Assembly (NCBI RefSeq): GCF_000499785.1 | Contig: NZ_HG726023.1 | Location: 250,534 to 314,533 of the forward strand | Direction: 5' to 3' | DNA: 64,000 bases | From: Bacteroides neonati | Lineage (GTDB): Bacteria > Bacteroidota > Bacteroidia > Bacteroidales > Bacteroidaceae | Shown: positions 17,875-27,443 of the stretch, one piece after another | Numbering within the stretch: the stretch's first letter is position 1 | Layout of the letters: each line of letters begins with the position of its first letter | Program-made: the position numbers and the translations under genes | The notes under the pieces: generated by a model | The model's database searches: none | What the model saw: the letters and a program-made list of their open reading frames with translations, nothing else | Told to the model about the DNA's origin: nothing

Positions 17875-17936
17875 GGGTATTATTCCCCTTATTCGTCAAG
17901 TTAATGAATCTGTCAGAAATAGGTTCGTTAACTTTA
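17875..17936 (+). promoter_or_regulatory. Candidate control region of the STN-type susC gene
   Basis: The 118-bp gap between the anti-sigma and susC holds the short inverted repeat GGGTATTATTCCC (17875-17887) preceded by T-rich runs (17833-17850, possible terminator or attenuator). TAACTTTA (17929-17936), one base off the -7 consensus, lies 12 bp before the ATG. The inverted repeat is a candidate target of the ECF sigma system; this is inference from position only. Confidence 0.35.
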
Positions 17937-17948
17937 ATAGAGTAATTT

Positions 17949-20900
17949 ATGAAAAAAGAAATGAAAACACATGGTTTGAAGCCTATGCAAGGTGGGTGCC
18001 GACAACTCTCGATGACGTTTCTACTACGTACATTGTTGTTTGTGACTCTCTTTCAATTGGGTACAATGGGGCTGTATGCCCAATCTCCTAAAATCACGTT
18101 GAATGCCGATAACGTAACGGTCGAAAATGCATTGATCGCTATTGAAAAGCAATCGGGCTATTCGTTTATTTACAATAGCAAACAGATTGACATAGACCGC
18201 AAGGTGTCGGTTCATGTAAAAGATAAATCGATAGAGTCTGTTCTTGCCGAACTATTTAATAATGGGCAGGTAACTTACTCCATTGATGCGAATAAGCGTA
18301 TCGTGCTCACAAGTACAACTGTCGAAAAGCAACAGGATGCAAAGCAAACGACACAAGGCGGAAAGAAAATTCAAGGTATCGTAAAAGACCAGAACGGCGA
18401 AACGGTGATTGGTGCCAATGTTATTTTGCAGGGATACGAAGGGGTAGGAACGGTGACCGATCTGGACGGGCGTTTTTCACTCGTTGTGCCTGCCGATAAA
18501 GGTACGCTGCTGGTATCATTCATCGGATACCTGCCCAGTCAGGTATCCATAGCGCAAAAGCAAGACTTTGCAATTACGCTAAAAGAAGACCTGAAAATAT
18601 TGGATGAAGTGGTGGTGGTTGGATACGGATCGCAAAAGAAAGCCAATTTAACCGGTTCGGTATCGTCTGTAAAGATGGACGAGGTGATTGGCAATCGCCC
18701 CATTCTGAATGCTGCCGACGCACTGCAAGGAACGGTGCCGGGCTTGCTGGTTTCTAATGGAGGCAACGATCCTGGAAAAAGTAAGTCGTTCCAGATTCGC
18801 GGCTCTTATTCGGTCGGAATAAAGAACAGTGATGGCTCTTATGGTAACACCATCAAGCCGTTGGTATTGATCGATAATGTGGAAGGGGATATTGATATGC
18901 TTAACCCCGAAGACATTGAAACCGTAACCGTGATGAAAGATGCAGCTTCGGCAGCCATTTATGGTTCGCGTGCTGCCGGTGGTGTTATTCTTATTACGAC
19001 CAAGCGTCCCAAGGGAGCTACTCAGTTTCAACTGAACTACAATAATAATTTTGGTTTCGGACGCACTGTCAATCAGCCCAAGCAAGCACCGTTAAAAGAA
19101 TACCTTCAGGCATATTCTGATGCTGCCGGTGATCAGTTCTGGACCATGGGCTCGCCAAGTGTTGGTAAGTGGTTGCAATACTTGGATCAGTACAAGAAAG
19201 ATCCGTCGTCTCTGCAAACGTATGGAGATGGAATCTTTAAAGATACAGACGGAGCGGTGTACTATCTGAATGAAAAGGATGTGGTCGATAATATGCTTAC
19301 CAATAGTTTTCAGATGACTCACAACCTTTCGGCTACGGGCGGTACGGAGAAATTGCGTTATCGCTTGTCCGGCGGGTTTGTGTCTAATGACGGTGTGTTG
19401 ATTACTGACAAAGATAAATATGAAAGACTAAACGTCAGCGCATTTATATCGGCCGATGTGACTACCTGGTTTACTCAGGAGGCCACGTTAAGCTATGCCC
19501 ATAGCCAGAAAACGCTCCCGTCATCGGCACTCGGAGCAGTATATTCTACCCGTTTGGCTTCATTTTATCCGGAAGGTACCATGCCTGCCGAGATATCGGA
19601 AGGGGCTGCCGGACTTCCATTCTTTACTCCTCGCAACCAGATTCTTTGGTCTAATGCATCTAAGGAGTTAAACGATAATCCGCGTATCTTCTTGAAATCA
19701 ATTCTGAAGCCGTTTAAAGGATTCGAAGCTGCTTTTGAGTATACTTTTGATAAAAATGCATACGATTATCATTGGTATACCGGAAAAACAGCATACACCA
19801 CCGTTCAGGGTGGAAAGGATACAACTCCCACCAACGACTACCTGAGAAAGAAAAAACAATATACCGACTACAATGCATTCAACATCTATGGTACGTATGA
19901 TCTTACGTTGGGTAGCCATAAAATAAAATTGATGGCAGGTTTCAATCAGGAATCCAACTATGAGGAGTATATGGATGCTTATTCGTACGGACAGGCCTTT
20001 GTCGAGGTTCCGAGTATGGGAGCCGGAACATCTACTATCAAAGTAGCCGACAGCTATACCGAGTATGCTGTGCGTGGTGGCTTCTTTCGTACCAATTACA
20101 GCTATCAGGACAAATACTTGTTAGAGGTAAACGGACGCTACGACGGCTCTTCTAAATTTCCAAAGGATTCTCGTTTCGGTTTCTTCCCTTCCGTATCTGT
20201 AGGTTGGCAGGTAGCCGAGGAGAAATTCATGAAGGCAACCCGTAGCTGGTTGGATGGATTCAAACTTCGCGGATCTTACGGTATGATTGGTAACCAGAAT
20301 GTTCCGGCATATTCGTTTATACCTACCATGAATATTGACAATAAGTACAATGGCTGGTTATCGAACAATACATACGTAACTGCTATTTCAAGCATCCCAG
20401 CATTGGTTAGCAACAGCTTTACCTGGGAGAAGGTGGGAACAACCGATTTTGGTGTCGATCTGACTTTGCTTAACAACCGGCTGAATGCTACCTTCGACTG
20501 GTATCAGCGTGACACCAAAGGAATGCTTGCCCCGGGTATGCAACTTCCGGCTTTGGTAGGTGCAGGTGCACCTTATCAAAATACAGCCGATATGCGGACA
20601 AGGGGCTGGGAGTTGAGTCTTAATTGGAGAGATCAAATAGGAAAAGTCAATTACCGGGTAGGTTTTAACTTATCCGACTATCAGTCGAAGATTGTCAAAT
20701 ACAATGACAATCAGTCGAAGATTCTGACCAGCACCCTGAGAAATCCGCAGACCGGAGGTACGTATGAGTTTTGGAACTTCTACGAAGGAAAGAATGTAGG
20801 CGAAATCTGGGGGTACGAAGCCGGTGACTTCTACACGGTAGATGATTTTGAGAATACAGCCAGTTGGGTACTGAAAGAAGGTGTTGTTAAGTTGGATGGC

Positions 20901-21539
20901 TATAATCCACGCCCCGGCGATTTGAAATTCAATAATTTACGCGACGATCAGAAGGGTACGAACCTGATTTCATCGGGGGATAATACGGTTGATAATCCGG
21001 GTGACCGCAAAATACTCGGTAATACGACCCCGCGCTATATGTATGGTATTACATTGGGAGGAAGCTACGGTGGCTTCGACCTCAATATCTTTATGCAGGG
21101 TACCGGAAAACGCGATGCATGGCTTGCCAACACATTGACTTTCCCCCTTTATTCGGACTTTAAGTTCATCCCACTCTATGAGGGATTGAGTGATTACTGG
21201 AAACCGGTCGATGCTGCCAATGGTGACTATACGGCCGTAAATCCGAATGCTAAATACCCTCGTCTGTATGGTAACTATGGAAATCAGGGATCGAATTATC
21301 GCCGTTCGGACAAGTTTTTATCTGATGCCTCTTACTTTCGCATCAAAAACATAACCGTTTCTTATAATGTACCCAAACAATGGGTCTCTAAACTATCTTT
21401 ACGTCAAGTGAAAACATTTGTCAGCATCGAAAACCTGGCTACGTTCTCTTCGCTTCCCTCAGGTATTGATCCCGAAACATTAGAGTGGAACTATCCATCT
21501 TATCGCACGGTATCATTTGGTATTAACCTTACATTATAA
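17949..21539 (+). CDS. SusC/RagA TonB-dependent outer-membrane transporter with STN signalling domain
   Basis: A 1196-residue outer-membrane glycan importer. After a signal peptide ending LYAQ comes an STN (secretin/TonB short N-terminal) domain at about residues 40-120 (ITLNADNVTVENALIAIEKQ). Then a carboxypeptidase-like beta domain (IQGIVKDQNGETVIGANVIL), a TonB-box-like DEVVVVGYGSQKK, the plug (VLIDNVEGDIDMLNPEDIETVTVMKDAAS AAIYGSRAA in two parts) and a ~900-residue beta-barrel ending in the family-typical TVSFGINLTL. The STN domain is the link to the FecR anti-sigma upstream, so this transporter should both import and signal. SusD follows 22 bp downstream. The ligand is not known; adjacent sulfatases suggest a sulfated host or algal glycan. 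Confidence 0.96.
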   Translation: MKKEMKTHGLKPMQGGCRQLSMTFLLRTLLFVTLFQLGTMGLYAQSPKITLNADNVTVENALIAIEKQSGYSFIYNSKQIDIDRKVSVHVKDKSIESVLAELFNNGQVTYSIDANKRIVLTSTTVEKQQDAKQTTQGGKKIQGIVKDQNGETVIGANVILQGYEGVGTVTDLDGRFSLVVPADKGTLLVSFIGYLPSQVSIAQKQDFAITLKEDLKILDEVVVVGYGSQKKANLTGSVSSVKMDEVIGNRPILNAADALQGTVPGLLVSNGGNDPGKSKSFQIRGSYSVGIKNSDGSYGNTIKPLVLIDNVEGDIDMLNPEDIETVTVMKDAASAAIYGSRAAGGVILITTKRPKGATQFQLNYNNNFGFGRTVNQPKQAPLKEYLQAYSDAAGDQFWTMGSPSVGKWLQYLDQYKKDPSSLQTYGDGIFKDTDGAVYYLNEKDVVDNMLTNSFQMTHNLSATGGTEKLRYRLSGGFVSNDGVLITDKDKYERLNVSAFISADVTTWFTQEATLSYAHSQKTLPSSALGAVYSTRLASFYPEGTMPAEISEGAAGLPFFTPRNQILWSNASKELNDNPRIFLKSILKPFKGFEAAFEYTFDKNAYDYHWYTGKTAYTTVQGGKDTTPTNDYLRKKKQYTDYNAFNIYGTYDLTLGSHKIKLMAGFNQESNYEEYMDAYSYGQAFVEVPSMGAGTSTIKVADSYTEYAVRGGFFRTNYSYQDKYLLEVNGRYDGSSKFPKDSRFGFFPSVSVGWQVAEEKFMKATRSWLDGFKLRGSYGMIGNQNVPAYSFIPTMNIDNKYNGWLSNNTYVTAISSIPALVSNSFTWEKVGTTDFGVDLTLLNNRLNATFDWYQRDTKGMLAPGMQLPALVGAGAPYQNTADMRTRGWELSLNWRDQIGKVNYRVGFNLSDYQSKIVKYNDNQSKILTSTLRNPQTGGTYEFWNFYEGKNVGEIWGYEAGDFYTVDDFENTASWVLKEGVVKLDGYNPRPGDLKFNNLRDDQKGTNLISSGDNTVDNPGDRKILGNTTPRYMYGITLGGSYGGFDLNIFMQGTGKRDAWLANTLTFPLYSDFKFIPLYEGLSDYWKPVDAANGDYTAVNPNAKYPRLYGNYGNQGSNYRRSDKFLSDASYFRIKNITVSYNVPKQWVSKLSLRQVKTFVSIENLATFSSLPSGIDPETLEWNYPSYRTVSFGINLTL

Positions 21540-21561
21540 ACGACTAATACAGCTATCAAAT

Positions 21562-23487
21562 ATGAAAAAGATAATTATAAGCTTAGCCCTTTTAGGCTGT
21601 TTAGCCCTAACCGGCTGCAACGATAGCTTTCTGGAGAAATATCCGGTAACGGATCTTACCGAAGGAAATGCTTTTCAATCCTATGACAATTTCAAAACAT
21701 TTACGTGGCCTTGCTATGAAGTGTTTGCCAACAAAACCATTGCTACATCATTAAGTGGTATAGGACAGGATTCACACTATCAGGGAGACAGATGGGCAGG
21801 ATACCTGGAACATAAACAAGAAAGCGGATTCAATAAATATGCTTTCCAAACGGTGAGCAGCGTTGCTTCGGGCAATGGCTGGGAGTTTGACTATTTACGC
21901 CGTGTGAATATTATGTTATCGCATATCGACGCGTCGAATATGAATGAAGCTGAAAAGAATCATTGGAGAGCGGTAGGCTATTTCTTTCATTCGTATTGGT
22001 ACATGGAGCTGATCGACCGTTTTGGCGACGTACCTTGGGTGGATAAGGTGTTGAATGAATCGTCGGAAGAGGCTTATGCCAAGCGTATGCCTCGTAAAGA
22101 AGTAGCAGATAAAGTGCTTGAACGATTGAAATGGGCAGAAGAGAATATAGGTAATTTTACCTCGATTGACGGAGCCAACACAATCAATCAGAATGTTGTG
22201 CGTGCAGCATTGTCACGCTTTACTTTGCGCGAAGCTACTTGGCGGAAATACCACGAACTCAATGACTATAATACTTATTTCGAAGAGTGCATTCGTGTTT
22301 CCCGATTATTGATGGCAAGTTATCCGACGCTATACTTAGGAACCGATGGTCAGCCGGCTGCCGGATACGGGGAGATGTGGACATCCGATGATCTGAGCAA
22401 AGTACCGGGTATTATTCTTTATAAGCAGTATGTGAAAGATATCAATCCGGCCGGCTACTGCTATATGGAGCATACCTCATCTCACAATATCGAGATGAAT
22501 CAGGCAACGGTAGATCTTTATCTGATGAAAAATGGAAAGCCAATTAAGAACAACGCTTCTCAGTATTACGGCGATAAAGATATGTACGCTACGTTCCGAA
22601 ACAGAGATCCTCGTTTGTATCATACGGTTATTCCACCTTACAAAGTAAAAGCGGGAAAGGGTGACTATCCAACTTGGTCGTATACGACCAATCCTGCCGA
22701 TAGAGAGTACATCGACATTATGGGTGCTAATACCAGTTGTAGTAATCCGGGTATCGGAATGAAGCGTCTGCCCGGTCAGAACTGGTCGGCCTCGTTGGTT
22801 CCGGAAATTCCAAGATTAGGTACAGGAGCCTTTGTGACTTGTCGTTCGGGCTATTATGTTTGGAAGAACTGGAATAATTGGGAAACAAACTTCAACAACG
22901 GCTCTTTGAATGTGGCAGACAAACCTATTTTCAAGATAGAGGAGGTATTGTTGAATTATGCTGAAGCAATGTTCGAGACAGGTCAGTTTGACCAGTCAGT
23001 GGCGAATAGTACGATCAATAAATTGCGCAAGCGTGCCGGCATTGCGGATATGGTGCTGGCAGATATTGATGCTAATTTTGACCCCGAACGCGGTAAATAT
23101 TATCCGAAAGGCAACACGACAGGTGTTTTGGTTGATCCGTTGTTGTGGGAAATTCGTCGCGAACGTATTATCGAATTGATGGGCGAGGGCTTTGGATTCT
23201 ATGACGTGCGTCGTTGGAGAATGGCTCCATGGTTCGTCAATAAAACACAAAAAGGTTTATGGGTGCCCAAGTCGGTAGCCACAAAAGCCGGCTATACGTT
23301 GCTCAACGAATCGACCGGACTCTCCGATGGTGTAAACGGAAGCATGACAGAAGGATACCTGTTCTTATTCAATGATCCGGTGAAGGAAGGTAAAGGATGG
23401 ATGGAAAAGTATTACCTATTCGAAGTACCTACTACCGAAATCGTATTGAACCCCGGATTGGCACCCAACAACCCCGGATGGGAATAA
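21562..23487 (+). CDS. SusD/RagB family outer-membrane glycan-binding lipoprotein
   Basis: A 641-residue surface lipoprotein that caps the SusC channel and binds oligosaccharide. ATG 21562 gives a signal peptide with lipobox (LALTGC, Cys19) and lies 22 bp after the susC stop; an in-frame extension upstream would overlap susC. SusD features include the post-lipobox NDSFLEKYPVTDLTEGNAF, TPR-like helical N-terminal half (YFFHSYWYMELIDRFGDVPWV), and the C-terminal blocks EEVLLNYAEAMFETGQ, INKLRKRAGI and LLWEIRRERIIELMGEGFGFYDVRRW. Confidence 0.96.
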   Translation: MKKIIISLALLGCLALTGCNDSFLEKYPVTDLTEGNAFQSYDNFKTFTWPCYEVFANKTIATSLSGIGQDSHYQGDRWAGYLEHKQESGFNKYAFQTVSSVASGNGWEFDYLRRVNIMLSHIDASNMNEAEKNHWRAVGYFFHSYWYMELIDRFGDVPWVDKVLNESSEEAYAKRMPRKEVADKVLERLKWAEENIGNFTSIDGANTINQNVVRAALSRFTLREATWRKYHELNDYNTYFEECIRVSRLLMASYPTLYLGTDGQPAAGYGEMWTSDDLSKVPGIILYKQYVKDINPAGYCYMEHTSSHNIEMNQATVDLYLMKNGKPIKNNASQYYGDKDMYATFRNRDPRLYHTVIPPYKVKAGKGDYPTWSYTTNPADREYIDIMGANTSCSNPGIGMKRLPGQNWSASLVPEIPRLGTGAFVTCRSGYYVWKNWNNWETNFNNGSLNVADKPIFKIEEVLLNYAEAMFETGQFDQSVANSTINKLRKRAGIADMVLADIDANFDPERGKYYPKGNTTGVLVDPLLWEIRRERIIELMGEGFGFYDVRRWRMAPWFVNKTQKGLWVPKSVATKAGYTLLNESTGLSDGVNGSMTEGYLFLFNDPVKEGKGWMEKYYLFEVPTTEIVLNPGLAPNNPGWE

Positions 23488-23504
23488 TCTAATTAGAAAG
23501 AGAG

Positions 23505-24917
23505 ATGAAACATTTATTCTTGCATGTACTAACCGGAGGAGTGGTGGTATGCTCACCCTTATACGCACAAAATAGACAACCCAACATTGTGTTTGTTATG
23601 GCCGATGATCTGGGGTGGAATGATCTTGGCATGACAGGTAGCGATTATTACGAAACTCCTCACATCGATAGACTGGCTTCGGAAGGTGCTTTTTTCGATA
23701 ATGCCTATGCGGCGGCAGCCAACTCGGCACCGAGCCGTGCTTGCTTGATGACCGGACTTTATACCCCACGGCATGGAGTATACACGGTAAGTCCGTCTGC
23801 GCGTGGCGATAAGAGCAAACGAAAACTGATCCCTATTGAGAATAAGGAAGAGGTACGGACAGACTTCGTTACTTTGGGCGAAGCACTCCACCAGCAAGGA
23901 TATGTTTGTGCCCATATCGGGAAATGGCATCTGGGCAGTGATCTCGATGGCAGCAAGACCGGTCCCCTGTCGCAAGGCTTTGATTACAACATAGCCGGCG
24001 ACAGGGCGGGCTCGCCCTATTCCTATTTTTATCCTTATTGTGAGAAGGGAAAATGCCATTTAGGATTGGACAAAGGTACGGAGGGTGAATACCTGACAGA
24101 TCGATTGACGGATGAGGCCATTAAATTTGTCAGCTTGCAAAAAGAGAAGCCCTTTTTCCTTTATATGGCACATCATGCGGTGCATACTCCCTTGAAAGCT
24201 CCGCAGGCTTTGATTGATAAGTATCAAAAGAAAGCGAAAGGGGTGCATCACACCAATCCGGTTTATGCTGCAATGGTAGAGAACCTGGATTGGAATGTCG
24301 GTCGATTGTGCCATGCGCTCGATTCGCTTGGCCTCTCTGAAAATACACTATTTGTCTTTTATTCTGATAATGGTGGTTCGGAACCCGTTACGGATAACTT
24401 TTCGCTCAGAGGTGGAAAGGGAATGCCTTATGAGGGTGGAATCAAGGTTCCGCTTATTCTGAAGTATCCCGGTAAGATAAAGCCTGGCACTGTTGTGGAT
24501 GATTTGGTTACCGGAGTTGATTTTTATCCTACGTTGCTCACGTTGGCAGGAGGGATTCCGGCTGCCGGTCTCGATGGAGAGAATATCTTTAATCAGTCGT
24601 ACAGTGAAACGTCAAAGCAGCGGGCACTTTATTGGCACTTTCCTGCCTATTTGGAAGGTTATCAAGGGATGGACGGCGCTTTTCGGGCCACTCCCCATTC
24701 CATCATCCGGCTCGGCGATTGGAAGCTGATTTATTATTATGAAGATCAATCGATGGAGCTTTTTTGCCTCAAAGAGGATCCGATGGAGAAAAATAATCAA
24801 GCCGTTTCACAACCGGAAAAGGCGAAAGAGTTATACGACAAACTATCTCGGTGGCTTAAAGAAACCCAAGCGGATATTCCTATTCAACTGAATCCCGATT
24901 ATGGCGGCAGAAAGTGA
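23505..24917 (+). CDS. Sulfatase, S1 family, serine-type
   Basis: A 470-residue secreted sulfate ester hydrolase (signal peptide ending LYAQ). Metal-ligand motif FVMADDLGWNDLG lies at residues 31-42, and the catalytic consensus is S74-A-P-S-R78 in ANSAPSRACLMTG. The serine must be oxidised to formylglycine by an anaerobic sulfatase-maturating radical SAM enzyme, which is not encoded in this window. Further active-site blocks are IGKWHLGS, FLYMAHHAVHTPL and FYSDNGGSEP. It lies 17 bp after susD, so it belongs to the same operon. Regiospecificity and the glycan cannot be read from the sequence; the subfamily was not assigned. Confidence 0.94.
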   Translation: MKHLFLHVLTGGVVVCSPLYAQNRQPNIVFVMADDLGWNDLGMTGSDYYETPHIDRLASEGAFFDNAYAAAANSAPSRACLMTGLYTPRHGVYTVSPSARGDKSKRKLIPIENKEEVRTDFVTLGEALHQQGYVCAHIGKWHLGSDLDGSKTGPLSQGFDYNIAGDRAGSPYSYFYPYCEKGKCHLGLDKGTEGEYLTDRLTDEAIKFVSLQKEKPFFLYMAHHAVHTPLKAPQALIDKYQKKAKGVHHTNPVYAAMVENLDWNVGRLCHALDSLGLSENTLFVFYSDNGGSEPVTDNFSLRGGKGMPYEGGIKVPLILKYPGKIKPGTVVDDLVTGVDFYPTLLTLAGGIPAAGLDGENIFNQSYSETSKQRALYWHFPAYLEGYQGMDGAFRATPHSIIRLGDWKLIYYYEDQSMELFCLKEDPMEKNNQAVSQPEKAKELYDKLSRWLKETQADIPIQLNPDYGGRK

Positions 24918-24982
24918 AAATACGGAGACGATTCATTATTGTAATTAATTAAACTATGATCCATCTAAGAACGAAGAAAAGT

Positions 24983-26434
24983 ATGAAGAATAAACCTTTA
25001 TTAATTAGCGGAACGCTACTGTTGGGGCTATCTGTGTCCGGGCAAGTAGCTGCACAAAAGAAGAAAGTAGAAAAGAATGTAAAACCGAATGTTGTTTTTA
25101 TATTGGCCGATGATTTGGGGTATGGCGACTTAGGTTGCTATGGACAAGAAAAGTTTGAGACTCCTAATATCGATAAACTGGCACAGGCAGGAATGCGGTT
25201 TACCCAATGCTATTCGGGCACTACTGTCAGTGCTCCTTCGCGTTCGTGTTTGCTAACAGGTACCCACAGTGGACATACCCCTATTCGTGGAAATGTAGAG
25301 TTGGAGCCTGAGGGACAGTTTCCGCTTCCGGCCGATACGCGCACTATTTTTCGTTCGTTTAAAGAAGCCGGTTATAAAACCGCTACGTTTGGAAAATGGG
25401 GATTGGGCTTTGTCGGATCTACAGGCGATCCGCTGAAGCAAGGTGTCGATCGTTTTTACGGATATAACTGCCAGTTGCTGGCGCATAGCTACTATCCCGA
25501 TCATTTGTGGGACAATGACCAACGGGTCGAGCTGACTGATAATGTGGCTGAAGTTCCTTACGGACAAGGAACCTATTCGCAAGATCTCATTCACTCCAAA
25601 GCCTTAGACTTTTTGGATCATACAACTTCGGATGAACCGTTTTTTATGTTTTATCCTACTATTCTGCCGCATGCCGAGCTGATTGTTCCCGAAGACAGCA
25701 TCATTCGTAAGTTTCGTGGAAAATATCCCGAAACTCCTTATAAGGGGGTAGATGATGGACCAGCCTTTCGCAAAGGAGGTTATTGTTCGCAAGTATATCC
25801 GCGAGCTACTTTTGCTGCGATGATCTATCGGTTGGATGTATACGTAGGGCAGCTTGTGCAAAAGTTAAAAGAGCGTGGGCTATACGATAATACAATGATC
25901 ATTTTCACCAGCGACAATGGACCGCACCGAGAGGGGGGAGCCGATCCCGATTTCTTTAACAGCAATGGGATATGGCGCGGATACAAACGCGATTTATACG
26001 AAGGAGGTATTCGCGTGCCTATGATTGTTTCGTGGCCAAAGCGTATACCTGAGGGTGTTGAAACGAATCTGATGTGCTCCTTTTGGGACATGATGCCTAC
26101 TTTTGAGGAGCTATTGAATCCCAAAGGTGTGAGCCAAAAACAAGATGGAATCAGTATTCTACCATTGTTGGAAAATCGCAAAGGACAAAAAGAGCATGAT
26201 TATCTCTATTTTGAATTCATGGAAATGAATGGACGGCAAGCGGTGCGCCAAGGTGCGTGGAAACTTGTTCACCTGGATATCCGGGGTAAGAGTCCGTCTT
26301 ACGAACTCTACAATTTAGCTTCCGATCCTTCCGAAAAACATGATCTGTCCGGTAAGTATCCGGAAAAAGTAAATGAATTGAAGGCTATTCTGCAGACAGC
26401 TCATGTTGAAGATCCGGCTTGGCCACTGTTTTAG
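24983..26434 (+). CDS. Sulfatase (arylsulfatase A-like), S1 family, serine-type
   Basis: A 483-residue sulfatase. I prefer ATG 24983 because it gives a clean signal peptide (MKNKPLLISGTLLLGLSVSG, cleavage near VAAQ); an in-frame ATG at 24956 adds nine residues. Active-site motifs: FILADDLGYGDLG, S-A-P-S-R in TVSAPSRSCLLTG (Ser83 in this numbering), FGKWGLG, MFYPTILPHAEL and IFTSDNGPH. It differs clearly in sequence from the preceding sulfatase, suggesting removal of a second sulfate position from the same glycan. It is the last gene of the ECF-controlled locus; a hairpin terminator follows at 26527-26558. Confidence 0.94.
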   Translation: MKNKPLLISGTLLLGLSVSGQVAAQKKKVEKNVKPNVVFILADDLGYGDLGCYGQEKFETPNIDKLAQAGMRFTQCYSGTTVSAPSRSCLLTGTHSGHTPIRGNVELEPEGQFPLPADTRTIFRSFKEAGYKTATFGKWGLGFVGSTGDPLKQGVDRFYGYNCQLLAHSYYPDHLWDNDQRVELTDNVAEVPYGQGTYSQDLIHSKALDFLDHTTSDEPFFMFYPTILPHAELIVPEDSIIRKFRGKYPETPYKGVDDGPAFRKGGYCSQVYPRATFAAMIYRLDVYVGQLVQKLKERGLYDNTMIIFTSDNGPHREGGADPDFFNSNGIWRGYKRDLYEGGIRVPMIVSWPKRIPEGVETNLMCSFWDMMPTFEELLNPKGVSQKQDGISILPLLENRKGQKEHDYLYFEFMEMNGRQAVRQGAWKLVHLDIRGKSPSYELYNLASDPSEKHDLSGKYPEKVNELKAILQTAHVEDPAWPLF

Positions 26435-26526
26435 CTCTCTTGAAGTATTAGGGAGTCTTATATACGTATGGCAAAAAGTTACTTTACCGTATATTCTTGT
26501 CTTGGATATTGTTCGTAATGTAGTAT

Positions 26527-26558
26527 GTACTCCCATCTGTAGGGGCAGATGGGAGTAC
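26527..26558. terminator. Bidirectional hairpin terminator
   Basis: A perfect 13-bp stem, GTACTCCCATCTG (26527-26539) with its complement at 26546-26558, has a 6-nt loop. It lies between two convergent operons (sulfatase on +, lipoprotein on -). T-rich tails are weak, so strength is uncertain. Confidence 0.7.
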
Positions 26559-26584
26559 TTATACAAATGATTGAATATGTTAAG

Positions 26585-27421
26585 TTATTCCAGACTTTTG
26601 AAGCACCAGAAGTAAGCATTTTCCCAAACTCCTGTGCCGGCAGGTGCATAGGCTAAAATCATTTTTGTAGCCGATAGTGATATGATATCAAATGTGTAGA
26701 CCTTATCATTCGTTTGGCTCGGATTAACTCCGAAAGGAATGGTTGCATCAAGAAATTGCAGTTCGCCGATTGAATAAAGAGATCCGTCGCCTTTCTTTTT
26801 GGTCTTACTCATATCAAACTTGAACGTACCTTTTTCGATGACTGTTCCATTCGCCTTTTTCTTAGTGAAGTTAGGGCCTCCGTTCAAATCGAATGTCATG
26901 ACTTCTGTAATGTCTTGTTTAAAGTCTCCTGTTTGCATTGCCTCTGCCGAGAATACCCACCAAGCGGGTCCGCTACTGGCTAAGTAGCCACCTGCTCCGA
27001 AAATAATATCGGTAAGTGATGTGTAGTCCCAGCCCCAAGTCTTTCCGGAGATTTCATTACCGGCAAAGATAGCCCACTCGGGCGCTATCGGATGATCTAA
27101 TTTAGATACTGTTATCTTACGGCTAGCATTTATTTGCCCACCGTTGCAAAAACCGTTGAACTTAATTTCAAGTTCGCCCAAGAAAGGAAAGATGACAGTG
27201 TCTTGTTCTTGAATAGATTGTCCCAATCCATAATCCCAGTAGGTGCCTACACCTTTGGTGTGGTTTGCAAAAACAATTTCGTTTCCACCTTCGGTGGTAG
27301 AGAATACTTCAAGTTTCAATTCACTTTCGGGCACGATACCTCCCAATTCTTTGTTGTCGACTACAGGTTCGCAAGCGCTTAGCGCGAGGATGGCAAGTAA
27401 ACCGAATATCTGCTTTTTCAT
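26585..27421 (-). CDS. Surface lipoprotein of the SusC/D locus (SusE/F position), unknown glycan-binding
   Basis: A 278-residue lipoprotein with lipobox LALSACE (Cys17). Residues ~35-105 look like a PKD/Ig-type beta domain (LKLEVFSTTEGGNEIVFANHTKGVGTYWDYG, then ISRKITVSK-like strand). The rest is rich in Trp and Gly (KTWGWDYTSLTDIIFG, GPAWWVFSAEAMQ), consistent with a carbohydrate-binding beta-sandwich, and ends AYFWCFKSLE. It lies 22 bp after susD, the position normally taken by surface glycan-binding proteins (SusE/SusF/SGBP). No catalytic motif is visible. Role as SGBP is inferred from position and composition. Confidence 0.75.
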   Translation of the reverse strand: MKKQIFGLLAILALSACEPVVDNKELGGIVPESELKLEVFSTTEGGNEIVFANHTKGVGTYWDYGLGQSIQEQDTVIFPFLGELEIKFNGFCNGGQINASRKITVSKLDHPIAPEWAIFAGNEISGKTWGWDYTSLTDIIFGAGGYLASSGPAWWVFSAEAMQTGDFKQDITEVMTFDLNGGPNFTKKKANGTVIEKGTFKFDMSKTKKKGDGSLYSIGELQFLDATIPFGVNPSQTNDKVYTFDIISLSATKMILAYAPAGTGVWENAYFWCFKSLE

Positions 27422-27443
27422 ATTATTCTTTATTGGGTTACGA

